From: Bacillota bacterium
GTDB taxonomy: Bacteria; Bacillota; Clostridia; Acetivibrionales; DSM-1351
Direction of reading: 5' to 3'
NCBI GenBank assembly: GCA_023441625.1
Contig: JAEZOA010000041.1
Coordinates: forward strand, 13,377 to 77,376
DNA: 64,000 bases
A program made the translations under genes and the position numbers. Of this stretch, positions 9,066 through 18,418 are shown one piece after another. Below the pieces are notes generated by a model that had not been told where the DNA came from, searched no databases, and saw only the letters and a program-made list of their open reading frames with translations. The stretch's first letter is position 1. Every line of letters starts with the position of its first letter.

Positions 9066-9269
9066 TCAAGTGGAAATACCATTTTTTAACAACAAAATTC
9101 TACCTTTGTATTCTATCACCTTTTCTACTACTTCTTCAATACTTTCAGAAATAACATATTTTTTTCCATTAATCAAAGTTATTACCGTATCAGGAGTACT
9201 TTCCAGCATTTCAATTAATTCACAATTCAACACAAAGGAGGACTTGTTTATTTTTGTTAATCTAATCAT
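9066..9269 (-). CDS. flbD: FlbD/SwrD-family small flagellar protein
   Basis: This 67-residue protein starting MIRLTKINKSSFVLN belongs to the FlbD family (SwrD in Bacillus, where it affects motor power). The conserved parts are the N-terminal IRLTKINKSSFVLNCELIE and the LINGKKYVISES hairpin. The frame is open to 9323, but the first 18 codons lack a ribosome site and GGAG precedes the ATG at 9269. It lies between flgE and fliL, the usual neighbourhood; motA and motB, sometimes found here, are absent. Confidence 0.88.
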   Translation of the reverse strand: MIRLTKINKSSFVLNCELIEMLESTPDTVITLINGKKYVISESIEEVVEKVIEYKGRILLLKNGIST

Positions 9270-9341
9270 AATATTATTACTCCAAAAAGACAATAGATAA
9301 TTTGTAATCAAATTACAAAACAAGACTTAAATCGATTAATT

Positions 9342-9381
9342 CTACCATAGACTAAGACATAAAGCCTTAGGTCTATGGTAG
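9342..9381. terminator. Strong hairpin between flgE and flbD
   Basis: CTACCATAGAC and GTCTATGGTAG pair, extended by CTTAG/CTAAG with a one-base bulge, around a short loop. The T-rich stretch TGTTTTATT follows on the plus strand. Read in the operon (minus) direction it is a strong hairpin followed by AATTAATC rather than a T-run, so it may attenuate or stabilise the mRNA instead of ending it. Confidence 0.55.
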
Positions 9382-9405
9382 TGTTTTATTAATCCTTAAG
9401 TATTA

Positions 9406-10710
9406 TTACCTCTTCAAGTTTACTAGTTCTTGAAGCATCTCATCTGAGGTAGTAATAATTCTACTGTTTGCTTGGAATCCTCTCTGTGTGATTATCATAT
9501 TTGTAAACTCGCTTGAAAGGTCAACATTTGACATTTCAAGTGTACCTGGAGTTAATGTTCCAGTCCCCCCTGTTCCAGCAGCCAATCCCTTTGTAAAATT
9601 ACCTGAGTTTGTGGTAGGTATAAACAAATTATCTCCAACCTTTTCTAATCCGGCAGGATTTGAAAAGCTTGCTAAGGCCACACATCCTAAGGATTGTTGC
9701 TCACCATTGCTATATACGCCTGTAATTATTCCATCAGAACCAATACTAAAGGTAGTAAGAGTACCTGTAGAGTATCCATCAATATCTGATGGAGCTACAG
9801 AGCTGTCTGCCGCAAACATCGTTAGGTTGTTAAAGTCAAGATTCACTGTAAATTGACCCGTACCTGATGTGATAGGTGGTGTTATTTTTAGTTCAGTTAA
9901 CTCAGGTGCAGAAGGATCTCCTTTTATTATTGCACCTATATCATTAAATTTGATACTTTTTTCTGAAGTAGTAGTAATATCTGTGTCTGCACCTTTAACA
10001 GTTACATTATATACCCATTCAGTTTCAGTAGCAGTAGCAGCTTTCTTTCTAAAATTCACTGACAACTCATAACTATTGCCTAGATTGTCATACACTGTAA
10101 AAGGAACTGCAAACTGAGTAGCAACTGCAGCATCTGCTTTACCAGCATCTAGATTGCCTGAAAATCTTGCATTTTCGGTCTGCTTAGCCGCAATAATTTT
10201 TTTGTTTCCATTATGTAAATCAGAATATAAATTAATAGGCTCAACCGGGCTCTCTGTATCAAACGAACCGTCAGGATTCATTTTCTGCCAGCCATATACA
10301 CAATAGCCTCCGCCTGAAACAAGGTTTCCAAGCTTGTCTAATCCAAAATTACCAGCTCTGGTAAATTTGTAGGTATCTGCACTTGAACCTCTTACTATAA
10401 AGAACCCATCACCAGATATTGATAAATCTGTTGCATTATCAGTTCTCTCTGAGCTGCCAGTAGACATCATCGTATCAACAGAACCTACACTTGTTCCCAA
10501 ACCGACCTGTATTGGGTTTGTACCTCCTCTGCTAGTTGAAGAATCAGGACCTGAAGCGCCACTAAGTGTTTGGTTAAATACCTCTTGAAAGGTTACTCTG
10601 CTTGATTTAAAGCCAACTGTATTTACATTCGCAACGTTATTACCAATAACGTCCATTCTTTGCTGGTGTGCTCTTAATCCAGATACACCAGAAAACATAG
10701 ATCTCATCAT
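9406..10710 (-). CDS. flgE: FlgE, flagellar hook protein
   Basis: FlgE polymerises into the hook. The protein begins MMRSMFSGVSGLRAHQQRMDVIGNNVANVNTVGFKSSR (here split: the N-terminal rod-type motif ends GNNVANVNT), has a FlgE-type D2 domain in the middle, and ends with the C-terminal coil FTNMIITQRGFQANSRII and TSDEMLQELVNLKR. The open frame extends 16 codons upstream, but a GAGGGGG ribosome site precedes the ATG pair at 10710, so I prefer 434 residues. Conserved N- and C-terminal coils identify it as an axial protein; the length suits hook rather than rod protein. Confidence 0.94.
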   Translation of the reverse strand: MMRSMFSGVSGLRAHQQRMDVIGNNVANVNTVGFKSSRVTFQEVFNQTLSGASGPDSSTSRGGTNPIQVGLGTSVGSVDTMMSTGSSERTDNATDLSISGDGFFIVRGSSADTYKFTRAGNFGLDKLGNLVSGGGYCVYGWQKMNPDGSFDTESPVEPINLYSDLHNGNKKIIAAKQTENARFSGNLDAGKADAAVATQFAVPFTVYDNLGNSYELSVNFRKKAATATETEWVYNVTVKGADTDITTTSEKSIKFNDIGAIIKGDPSAPELTELKITPPITSGTGQFTVNLDFNNLTMFAADSSVAPSDIDGYSTGTLTTFSIGSDGIITGVYSNGEQQSLGCVALASFSNPAGLEKVGDNLFIPTTNSGNFTKGLAAGTGGTGTLTPGTLEMSNVDLSSEFTNMIITQRGFQANSRIITTSDEMLQELVNLKR

Positions 10711-10807
10711 ATCTTTATTGACCCCCTCATTATTAAGGTTTCTCGTTCCATCCGTCATTCAGGAACGTATTTCAGCTTCCCTAAAGGGTCCAGCTGATTT
10801 AAAACTT

Positions 10808-11209
10808 CTATGCAAAAACTGCACCATCAATATTTGTAAAAACATTTTCCTTTAATTCATTGCTATTTACCGCTGTTATGACCGTCTTACTATTTACATT
10901 TACAACAAATGCCATATCATCGAGTATAACCAATGAATCTTTAACGCCTTTTAGCTGAGCAGTTGAAACTGCACTATTGATCTTATCCTTTTGAGTTTGG
11001 GTTAAATCAATATTTCGTGCCTGCATTCTCATTTCAGCATGCTTTGAAAATTTAACTCCAGTACTTTTGTCAATTGCTTGTTGAAGAAAATTCTCAAATC
11101 CAACTCCATTAGTGCCTGTATTACTATTTCTGACATTATTGGTTTGGAGCTTCCCATTTGCTAAAGGCGAATTTAGTATTCTATTCGAATAATTATTATT
11201 AATAACCAT
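10808..11209 (-). CDS. Flagellar operon protein, TIGR02530-like
   Basis: This 133-residue soluble protein lies between flgD and flgE. Its C-terminal half (VKFSKHAEMRMQARNIDLT ... DSLVILDDMAFVVNVNSKTVITAV) matches my memory of the family named flagellar operon protein TIGR02530, common in Gram-positive flagellar clusters. The exact role is not established to my knowledge; proximity to flgD, fliK and flgE suggests hook assembly or length control. The N-terminal 40 residues are asparagine-rich and probably disordered. Confidence 0.82.
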   Translation of the reverse strand: MVINNNYSNRILNSPLANGKLQTNNVRNSNTGTNGVGFENFLQQAIDKSTGVKFSKHAEMRMQARNIDLTQTQKDKINSAVSTAQLKGVKDSLVILDDMAFVVNVNSKTVITAVNSNELKENVFTNIDGAVFA

Positions 11210-11228
11210 AACTCACCTTCTCTCACTT

Positions 11229-12131
11229 CTATGTATTAGTTTCTTCTTTAGGTTCAGTCTCTGTATTAGGTTCAGTCTCTGTATTAGGTTTAGTCTCGGT
11301 AGTTGTACCAGTTGTTGATTTCTGAATGTTTGATACACTGTCTACAGATATGTATACATCATCAAGTACTGCAGTTATAGTACCGTCAGAAGCAACGCTG
11401 TAGCTCTTTAATGTAGCTGTAACAGGAACCTTATTACCAGTTTTTGCATCCTTGATTGTTACTTTTACCTCTTTGCCAATGTTTTGCTCGAGATAATTCT
11501 TTGTATAATCGGAATCCGTTGATTTTGAGCCAGTAACCTCTGCAATTGTAACACTAACATTGTCCAATACTGCATAATCCTCTGTTGCACCCTTTTGGAT
11601 TTCTGTCACATCACCTCTCAGATAAATAATATTACCTGTTGATGAATCATACACTGCACCCTTTGTTGAATATCCAATTAAGCTAGTATAAGCTGATAAA
11701 TTTGAATTTACATAACCCATATCAACAACCTCTGATACACTATCGATATCAACATCTTTACCATTTACTACTAAGAATACTTTTCCATTGTTCATTTTAA
11801 CAGTTGATACTTGTCCTTGAATAGTTGAAACCTCTAAAGTATCTTCATCTGTTGTAGTTGCAGTAATATATTTCCCTATCAAACTAAAGGCCTTGGAATT
11901 AGTCAAAGTGCTATTCATATTCTGCATTTGCTCTAAAGAACTGAACTGAGCCATTTGAGCGATAAATTCCTTGTCATCTGTAGGTTCTAATGGGTCCTGA
12001 TATCTTAGCTGTGTTACTAAAAGATTTAGAAAATCATCCTTACCAAGACTACTACCTGTTTTTCTTGTAGAAGCCATTTCATTTATAGCCTTCATTGTAG
12101 CCTGCTCTGGAGTTACTCCACTTATTGCCAA
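11229..12131 (-). CDS. flgD: FlgD, hook-capping protein
   Basis: FlgD caps the growing hook. The N-terminal scaffold is clear (GKDDFLNLLVTQLRYQDPLEP, then EFIAQMAQFSSLEQMQNMN). The middle carries a beta-rich domain longer than in the shortest homologues, and the last 25 residues are a Thr-Glu-Pro repeat. The DNA for that tail contains an 18-bp unit repeated about three times near 11252-11305. A ribosome site AGGAGG precedes the start. The acidic tail is unusual and likely dispensable. Confidence 0.94.
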   Translation of the reverse strand: MAISGVTPEQATMKAINEMASTRKTGSSLGKDDFLNLLVTQLRYQDPLEPTDDKEFIAQMAQFSSLEQMQNMNSTLTNSKAFSLIGKYITATTTDEDTLEVSTIQGQVSTVKMNNGKVFLVVNGKDVDIDSVSEVVDMGYVNSNLSAYTSLIGYSTKGAVYDSSTGNIIYLRGDVTEIQKGATEDYAVLDNVSVTIAEVTGSKSTDSDYTKNYLEQNIGKEVKVTIKDAKTGNKVPVTATLKSYSVASDGTITAVLDDVYISVDSVSNIQKSTTGTTTETKPNTETEPNTETEPKEETNT

Positions 12132-12146
12132 ATTGCCACCTCCTTA

Positions 12147-13733
12147 TTAAGCTGTTAAATTTATGGTATTAGTTTCATATGAATATTGTGCAAGCCTATC
12201 TGGCAATGTATTAAAAGCATTATTGCCAACTGCCTGTACACCTGCTTCACTATTACCATATTGCGACCTATTACTTGTATTATTATTACTCTGGTATGAG
12301 GCTTGTTTTTGGTATTCACTTTGTTTGTCATGTCCCACTTGAACATTAACACTGTCTATTACAATACCCTGCTTTTGCAAAGAATCTTTTAATAACTGCA
12401 TATTTGTTTCAATTATTTCCTTAACCGCCTGACTCTCTGCAATAAATTTAGCTGCTACAATACCTTGTTCGGTTACCACCTTTAATTCAAGCTTTCCTAA
12501 ATGGTCAGGCTTTAACTGAATAACCATTTCAGATTTATCCTGCCCAATAACCACTCTGGCCTGCTCTACCACCTGAGTAACAACCTCAGAGCTTTTGACT
12601 GTCTGTGGCATAGTAAATTCAGATTTTTTAATCTCAGCTTGATTATTAATTGTACTTACCTTTACGTCTCCAAGCACTTGTCCATTCTGCTGATTTAGTT
12701 CTTGATTTAGGTCATTGTTTAAACTTGGGTTCATACTTCTTGTATCTACTTCAATTTTAGCATTGCCAGTCTCAGAACCTTTTGAGTTATCCACCTCTTT
12801 GGAATTAATATCTTTTTCTGATGCTTTTTCCTTAGTTACATTTCCCTCTTTAGATAACTGTTCTAAGTTAGTCAAAACTTCTGTAGAAGAATCTGTGGTG
12901 CTACTTATTGCTGCTTGTTCAACATTAGCATTTGCCTTAGACTTTATCTGAGCTCTCATTACTTCAATTACTTTAGAAATTTCTGAACTAACTGATTCTG
13001 TATTTACAGTGCTATTTTGAATCAATTGATTAAGTTTTGCCTTTACCTCGTCAGTTAGCTTAGAAATGTCAATAGCTCTTAAAACACTATTAGCACCTGC
13101 TTCCTCTAAAGCATTAACAGCTTGAGGTCCTTCTGTATTTGATACCATCTCAATACTAGGCTCTGTTCCCACTTGCTTAGCAACTTCTGCAGCTAATGTA
13201 TTCAACATAGTTTTTTGCTCATTATTAAGCTCTAGAACGCTAGCTAGCTTGTCCATGAAAAGTGAAAGTTTATTTACATCATTCATATTTTCTAAACTAA
13301 AACCAAGATCTTTTGCTAGACTAACTAACTCGCTAGGCTGTAATCCAAGCATCTGCGCCAATACATTTATTGATTCATCATATTCCTCTGGCGTATTAAC
13401 AAGTTCTCTGGCTTTTGAATCAACATCCTTAGCTTCCATTTCTCCAGCAGGCTTCTCTATTGCTCTTTGCCTAGAAGTAACGTCCTTTTCTCTTTGTACA
13501 TCATTAAAAGACTTGTATTTAACGTTTGAATCTGAATTTTGAGATACTCTATTATCCTCTTGTGATGCTTTTCTGGTATATGTATTCTTGGAGGTTTCAT
13601 TCAAATTCTTGTCAAAAACAGACTTAAAATCTGTATCAGAAGTTCCTTGAGAAGTTTTAGACTTAAGATTGATGACATCAGTTTTCACAGTCTGAGAAAA
13701 GAGCAGTTTTGAAGTATTACTGTAATTAATCAT
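12147..13733 (-). CDS. fliK: FliK, hook-length control protein
   Basis: FliK measures hook length and triggers FlhB switching. The 528-residue product has a long polar, Ser/Asn/Glu-rich ruler region. Its C-terminal Flg_hook domain, about residues 380-470, contains MVIQLKPDHLGKLELKVV and FIAESQAVKEIIETNM, the family signature. The start is the ATG at 13733, preceded by AGGGGGTG; an in-frame ATG six codons upstream overlaps that site. It lies directly before flgD, as in Bacillus. Confidence 0.92.
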   Translation of the reverse strand: MINYSNTSKLLFSQTVKTDVINLKSKTSQGTSDTDFKSVFDKNLNETSKNTYTRKASQEDNRVSQNSDSNVKYKSFNDVQREKDVTSRQRAIEKPAGEMEAKDVDSKARELVNTPEEYDESINVLAQMLGLQPSELVSLAKDLGFSLENMNDVNKLSLFMDKLASVLELNNEQKTMLNTLAAEVAKQVGTEPSIEMVSNTEGPQAVNALEEAGANSVLRAIDISKLTDEVKAKLNQLIQNSTVNTESVSSEISKVIEVMRAQIKSKANANVEQAAISSTTDSSTEVLTNLEQLSKEGNVTKEKASEKDINSKEVDNSKGSETGNAKIEVDTRSMNPSLNNDLNQELNQQNGQVLGDVKVSTINNQAEIKKSEFTMPQTVKSSEVVTQVVEQARVVIGQDKSEMVIQLKPDHLGKLELKVVTEQGIVAAKFIAESQAVKEIIETNMQLLKDSLQKQGIVIDSVNVQVGHDKQSEYQKQASYQSNNNTSNRSQYGNSEAGVQAVGNNAFNTLPDRLAQYSYETNTINLTA

Positions 13734-13828
13734 TATTTCACCCCCTTTCATTATCCTAAGCTTTATGTAATAGAGTTGTTCCCCTAATTACCAATTTTAT
13801 TTTGTAGTAGGTTAAATCACTAACCTCT

Positions 13829-14722
13829 CTACTTAGTTGCCTTTGGAGTTCCAACATTGTACTCTTTTGCAAGCTGTACTGATAGCTCTGCAGCAAAGGC
13901 AGGAGTCATTTCAGTTAAAATATCAGCTGAAGTATCTTTTTTCAGATTTTTCATAATCTCAATAATTAACGTCATTTTTCCACTGCCCATCTGCTCCATA
14001 ATTTCTGCAACAGCCGAAGCGTCCATAGTCTCATATATTGAACAGTATTTTTTTACATCTTCACTAATTTCTTCATCCTTCAAAACTTGTGCATATATAT
14101 CAGCAGCAATCTTTGGGTCTATCTTTTCGAAATACTTTTTAAACTCAGCAGTATCCCCATTTGCTATAGTAGAGGAAATATCCTCCAAATCCTTCTTTAA
14201 ACTTGCATTATCAGCAGCTAGGGTAAGTTTATCCTTTTCAAGAGTATCTTTTTGTTGTTGCAGCAAGGAAGAATTTGAATCTTTTGCAGATACCTGCTTA
14301 TTTAGCTGCTCAACCTGCTTATTTAAATCAGAAAGTTTCTCATCTAATAAAATCTTTTCAGCTTTTATTTCGATGTACTTTTTTCGAACCTCTTCTTCTG
14401 TCATATTTTTTTCATCCTCAGGTTCAGGTTTTTCTGGTAGTGCCCAGCTTAATATGGGTATATTTTTAACGCTATCGCCCATACTTTCGCCTATTCCATT
14501 TACATTATTCTTAATTGCTAAGAAAAATATGCCTCCAATAATTAAAGCAACTAGAAGAAAAGCAGTAATTATTGTAAGTATATAAAAAAGTATACTATTC
14601 TTAACTGGTTTACCAGTATCAGAAGAACTTTTTTTGTCTTTAAAAGCTGTATTTATAGGTTCTTCATTAAGCATGTCAAAATTGCCTTTATTTAATTTAT
14701 TTTCATTCCTAGTCTCGGGCAT
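13829..14722 (-). CDS. MotE/YlxF-like protein with MgtE_N-type C-terminus
   Basis: The protein has a cytoplasmic N-terminus, one membrane segment (about residues 44-68, ILFYILTIITAFLLVALIIGG region) and a long coiled coil rich in Lys/Glu/Gln (about 110-180). Its C-terminal helical domain (YFEKIDPKIAADIYAQVL ... MDASAVAEIMEQMGSGKM) resembles the MgtE N-terminal domain found in MotE and YlxF. The ATG at 14722 has AGGAGAAG upstream and overlaps the fliJ stop; the frame opens at 14740. By position (after fliJ, before fliK) it matches Bacillus ylxF; a periplasmic-side chaperone role is inferred. Confidence 0.8.
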   Translation of the reverse strand: MPETRNENKLNKGNFDMLNEEPINTAFKDKKSSSDTGKPVKNSILFYILTIITAFLLVALIIGGIFFLAIKNNVNGIGESMGDSVKNIPILSWALPEKPEPEDEKNMTEEEVRKKYIEIKAEKILLDEKLSDLNKQVEQLNKQVSAKDSNSSLLQQQKDTLEKDKLTLAADNASLKKDLEDISSTIANGDTAEFKKYFEKIDPKIAADIYAQVLKDEEISEDVKKYCSIYETMDASAVAEIMEQMGSGKMTLIIEIMKNLKKDTSADILTEMTPAFAAELSVQLAKEYNVGTPKATK

Positions 14723-15173
14723 TTTCTTCTCCTGAACCATCTTTAAATTTAAAACTGTTTAATTCATCTATTACAAGCTGCTCTGCCTTATTTTGCTCTT
14801 TTATGTATTCTTGATATTTTTTTTCTTTTAATTTCTCTATAATTTTACGCTCTTGCATTGCTTTAATAAGGCTTTCCCTATTTATATCGACATCCCGCTC
14901 AGCAATATTTACATTTTCTTTCTGATTAGTTATTTTATTTTTTAAATGAGATAAATAGCTGTTATATACCTTTATTCGATATATCGAAATACCCTCATCA
15001 ACCTCAGAGGTTAAGCTATTCATTGAACCATTGTTAATGCTATTTAGTTCTTCCAAGAAGGCTTTCTGATTTTCAAGTTCTCTTGTGGCACGGGCAAGAC
15101 TATTTTTTGCATTATCTTCTAGCTGCGATTTAAGTTGTAAAACAGATTGAAGTCTAAAATCAAATTTTTTCAT
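14709..15173 (-). CDS. fliJ: FliJ, export ATPase-associated coiled-coil protein
   Basis: FliJ is the central stalk-like coiled coil of the FliI export ATPase. The 154-residue product is nearly all charged alpha helix, begins MKKFDFRLQSVLQLKSQLED as FliJ proteins do, and lies just after fliI. Sequence conservation is low in this family, but start motif, length and position agree. Its end overlaps the start of the MotE-like gene by 14 bp. Confidence 0.9.
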   Translation of the reverse strand: MKKFDFRLQSVLQLKSQLEDNAKNSLARATRELENQKAFLEELNSINNGSMNSLTSEVDEGISIYRIKVYNSYLSHLKNKITNQKENVNIAERDVDINRESLIKAMQERKIIEKLKEKKYQEYIKEQNKAEQLVIDELNSFKFKDGSGEENARD

Positions 15174-15196
15174 TACCTATAGTCCTCCTTACACCT

Positions 15197-16501
15197 TTAT
15201 TTAAGCATGTTAAGTACATTATCCTTTACTTCTTCAAATAGTACCTTCAAACCAGTATCCTGCTGCAAAAAAGCAGTTATTTGGTCGTTATATTTTATAG
15301 CATAATCAATTTTGTCACTACTCCCCTTTAAATATGCTCCAATATTTATCAAATCTTCTGCTTCTCTATATATTGCCATAGTTTTTTTAATTTCAGAAGC
15401 GCACTTTTTCTGTTCTTTGTCAACAACATCACCCATTACCCTACTTACACTTGCCAGAACATCTATAGCTGGATAGTGATTTTTATTAGCTAAAGCTCTG
15501 GATAAAACAATATGCCCATCCAAAATACCCCTAGCTGTATCAGTAACAGGCTCTGTCAAATCATCTCCATCAACTAAAACTGTATATAATCCAGTAATTG
15601 AACCCTTTTCATCAGTACCTGCTCTTTCCAACAGTTTTGGAAATGAAGAAAAAACTGAAGGAGTATATCCACGCATTACAGGAGGTTCCCCTATAGAAAG
15701 GCCAACTTCTCTCTGTGCCATAGCATATCTTGTTAGGGAATCCATTAAAAGCAAAACATCCTTACCACAATCTCTAAAGTATTCAGCAATTGCAGTGGCC
15801 ACCAAAGCACCTTTAAGCCTAATCAAAGCAGGTTGATCCGATGTGGCAACTATAACAACAGACCTGGCCAAGCCTTCCTCTGTTAAATCCTTTTCAATAA
15901 ATTCTCGGACCTCTCTACCACGCTCTCCAATAAGTGCAATTACATTAATATCAGCTTTAGTATTTCTAGCGATCATTCCCATCAATGTACTCTTGCCAAC
16001 ACCACTACCCGCAAAAATTCCCATTCTCTGCCCTTTTCCGACAGTTAATAATCCATCGATTGCTCGAACTCCTAGAGGAAGAGGTTCCGAAATTCTTCTT
16101 CTGGTCATGGGGTTAGGTGGTTTATTGTTTGTTGGGTAAAACTGCTTAGTGTTTAATACCCCTTTATCATCCATTGGCCTGCCTAAACCATCTAGTACTC
16201 GTCCTATTAGTTCTGGACCAACTGCGACCTTAAGAATATCTCCATTAGCTGAAACCAAACTACCAGGAGAAATACCTGTCATTTCTCCTAAAGGCATAAG
16301 CAAGACCTTTTCATCCTTAAATCCAACAACTTCAGCTTTAATTGGACTACCCTTTAAAACATTAATATTACATAAATCACCAATACTAGCTTGCGGGCCA
16401 TCAGCTTCAATGGTAAGTCCTACAACCTTTGATACCTTACCTATATACTCAATATAATCTCTGGCTTTCAATTTATCTTGGTATTTTTTAAGGTCTATCA
16501 C
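15197..16501 (-). CDS. fliI: FliI, flagellar export ATPase
   Basis: FliI is the ATPase that energises flagellar export and resembles the F1 beta subunit. Visible motifs are the Walker A loop GIFAGSGVGKSTL (about residues 163-175), EREVREFIEKD (read ERGREVREF), the Walker B strand DVLLLMDSLTRYAMAQREV and the T3SS-ATPase signature GEPPVMRGYTPSVFSSFP. At 434 residues it has normal length. It follows fliH with a 69-bp gap, which contains only a short A/T-rich stretch. Confidence 0.97.
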   Translation of the reverse strand: MIDLKKYQDKLKARDYIEYIGKVSKVVGLTIEADGPQASIGDLCNINVLKGSPIKAEVVGFKDEKVLLMPLGEMTGISPGSLVSANGDILKVAVGPELIGRVLDGLGRPMDDKGVLNTKQFYPTNNKPPNPMTRRRISEPLPLGVRAIDGLLTVGKGQRMGIFAGSGVGKSTLMGMIARNTKADINVIALIGERGREVREFIEKDLTEEGLARSVVIVATSDQPALIRLKGALVATAIAEYFRDCGKDVLLLMDSLTRYAMAQREVGLSIGEPPVMRGYTPSVFSSFPKLLERAGTDEKGSITGLYTVLVDGDDLTEPVTDTARGILDGHIVLSRALANKNHYPAIDVLASVSRVMGDVVDKEQKKCASEIKKTMAIYREAEDLINIGAYLKGSSDKIDYAIKYNDQITAFLQQDTGLKVLFEEVKDNVLNMLK

Positions 16502-16570
16502 TTAATTTTGACCCCCTAAAAATTGCTCTCATGTTCAAAATATAATAGAAGGTACACCAAAAAGCGTACC

Positions 16571-17347
16571 CTAATTCATATTCTCTTCTAAAATACTTTT
16601 AAAATCATCTTCTATCTTATCAAACTTAGCAGATGCACTTGCATCTATGCTTCCAAAAGAAGTGTCAATTACGCAGCCACCCTCTTTTAATGACATATCC
16701 TTCTTAATTTCAATTTCTTCTGATCTTTCAAGCATTAAAACCAGCTCATCTCTATTTTCAATTACATAATCATAATCCTGTTCGCTAAGTTTTAAAACTA
16801 CCTTCTGATCCTTTGAACACCTTTCAAATGCATCCTTAACTAATAATAAAATGTTCTGCTTACATTCCAATTCTTGACTAATAACTTTTTTTGATATTTC
16901 TAAAATAGTATTAACAGCATCTGTCTCCAGCGAATCAAGCACCTTTTTATATTCTACTCCTGCTTGCTCTTTTATCTCATGAGCCTCAACTATTAATTGC
17001 TCATACTCCTGTTTAGCCTGAGAAAGACCTTCATCATAGCCTTCTTTTTTTGCTTCATCTATAGCCTGATTTTTAAGCTCTTCAATCTCACTTGCCGCTT
17101 TAGTGACCATTTCTTTGGCTTCAAGTAACGCTTCTCTAATAATTAAGTCTGCTTCAATTTTTGCCTTGCTAACAATTTCTTCTCCTAAAGCCTTATAATC
17201 AATTTCATCTTGTTCATCTACTTCGTCTGAGTCTAATTTGATATTCAAATTTTTTCTAATTGGAGGCTGGTATGTTATTGGTGCTCTAATCTGAAACGGC
17301 ATACCAACATTTACTTGATTATTTTTAAAGACTTTATTATTAGACAA
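16571..17347 (-). CDS. fliH: FliH, export ATPase regulator
   Basis: FliH binds and restrains FliI and links it to the C-ring. The 258-residue product has a disordered N-terminus, a long Ala/Glu/Lys coiled coil (about residues 55-125) and a C-terminal domain with DAVNTILEISKKVISQEL and GGCVIDTSFGSIDAS, as in the FliH/YscL family. The gene starts at a TTG overlapping the end of fliG by 8 bp, with GGAG 9 nt upstream, so its translation is coupled to fliG. Confidence 0.92.
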   Translation of the reverse strand: MSNNKVFKNNQVNVGMPFQIRAPITYQPPIRKNLNIKLDSDEVDEQDEIDYKALGEEIVSKAKIEADLIIREALLEAKEMVTKAASEIEELKNQAIDEAKKEGYDEGLSQAKQEYEQLIVEAHEIKEQAGVEYKKVLDSLETDAVNTILEISKKVISQELECKQNILLLVKDAFERCSKDQKVVLKLSEQDYDYVIENRDELVLMLERSEEIEIKKDMSLKEGGCVIDTSFGSIDASASAKFDKIEDDFKSILEENMN

Positions 17348-18359
17348 TTATTTCATCTCCTCCGCCTCTAGAAATAACTATCTCACCTGCATCTTCAAGC
17401 TTACGAATAATATTAACTATCTTCTGCTGAGCTTCCTCAACATCTTTAAGTCTAACAGGACCCATAAATTCAAGGTCTTCTCTAATCATTTCACTTAATC
17501 GTTTAGACATATTTGCAAAAATAAGCTTCTGTACATCGTCTGTCGCACCTTTTAGTGCAATTGCAAGCTGATTATTATCAACCTCTCTAAGGAATCTTTG
17601 AATAGATCTACCGTCAAGAGTAAGAATATCCTCAAATACAAACATACGTCTCTTAATTTCCTCGGCGAGGTCAGTATCTTCAATTTCTAATGTTTCCATA
17701 ATAAACTTCTCAGTACCTCTATCAACGGAGTTAAGAATATCTACAATCGATTGAACTCCACCAGCTGATGTAAAATCCTCTGTAACCAAAGAAGCTAGCT
17801 TTTTCTCCAAAATACGTTCTACTTCCTTGATAACATCTGGCGAGGTTCTATCCATAGTTGCTACTCTTCGAGCTACATCAGCCTGTTTATCCTGCGGTAA
17901 GGCAGAAAGTACAACAGAAGCTTGATGTGGCTTTAAGTATGCCAATATTAAGGCAATAGTCTGTGGATGCTCTCCCTGTATAAAATTCAAAAGCTGTGAA
18001 GGATCTGTCTTTCGAACAAAGTCAAAAGGTCTAACCTGCAACGATACTGTAAGCTTATTGATAATATCAACAGCCTTCTGCGCTCCTAAAGCCTTTTCTA
18101 GAATATCCTTAGCATAGCCAATACCACCTTCTGCTATATATTCCTGAGCAAGGCATATCTGGTAAAATTCATCAAGAACTTTCTCTTTATCATCAGGAGT
18201 AACTGATCTAATATTGGCTATTTCAAGAGTTAATTGCTCTATTTCCTCTTCTTTTAAATGTTTAAAAATTTCAGCAGACTTATCAGGTCCTAATGAAATA
18301 AGTAGCATTGCAGCCTTTTCTCTTCCGCTGTACTCAGTCTTTGAACTAATTCTAGACAA
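17340..18359 (-). CDS. fliG: FliG, motor switch protein
   Basis: FliG transmits torque from the stators to the MS ring. The protein has the three armadillo-like domains: N-terminal (REKAAMLLISLGPDKSAEIFKHL), middle with the EHPQ motif (GEHPQTIALILAYL) and C-terminal with the charged torque helix (FVFEDILTLDGRSIQRFLREV). The length of 339 is typical. Initiation is at a TTG preceded by GGGGTGAAG; no ATG is positioned suitably. Confidence 0.97.
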   Translation of the reverse strand: MSRISSKTEYSGREKAAMLLISLGPDKSAEIFKHLKEEEIEQLTLEIANIRSVTPDDKEKVLDEFYQICLAQEYIAEGGIGYAKDILEKALGAQKAVDIINKLTVSLQVRPFDFVRKTDPSQLLNFIQGEHPQTIALILAYLKPHQASVVLSALPQDKQADVARRVATMDRTSPDVIKEVERILEKKLASLVTEDFTSAGGVQSIVDILNSVDRGTEKFIMETLEIEDTDLAEEIKRRMFVFEDILTLDGRSIQRFLREVDNNQLAIALKGATDDVQKLIFANMSKRLSEMIREDLEFMGPVRLKDVEEAQQKIVNIIRKLEDAGEIVISRGGGDEIIV

Positions 18360-18418
18360 GCTTCTTCACCCCACAAAAATAATTACATACATTACTTTTT
18401 AGTTCTTATCTTTTAAGT

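Noticed and set aside
13857..14585. 242-codon plus-strand open frame opposite the MotE-like gene
   Set aside because: It is antisense to a Lys/Glu-rich coiled-coil gene, has no ribosome site and reads as a Ser/Phe-rich shadow with no family resemblance.
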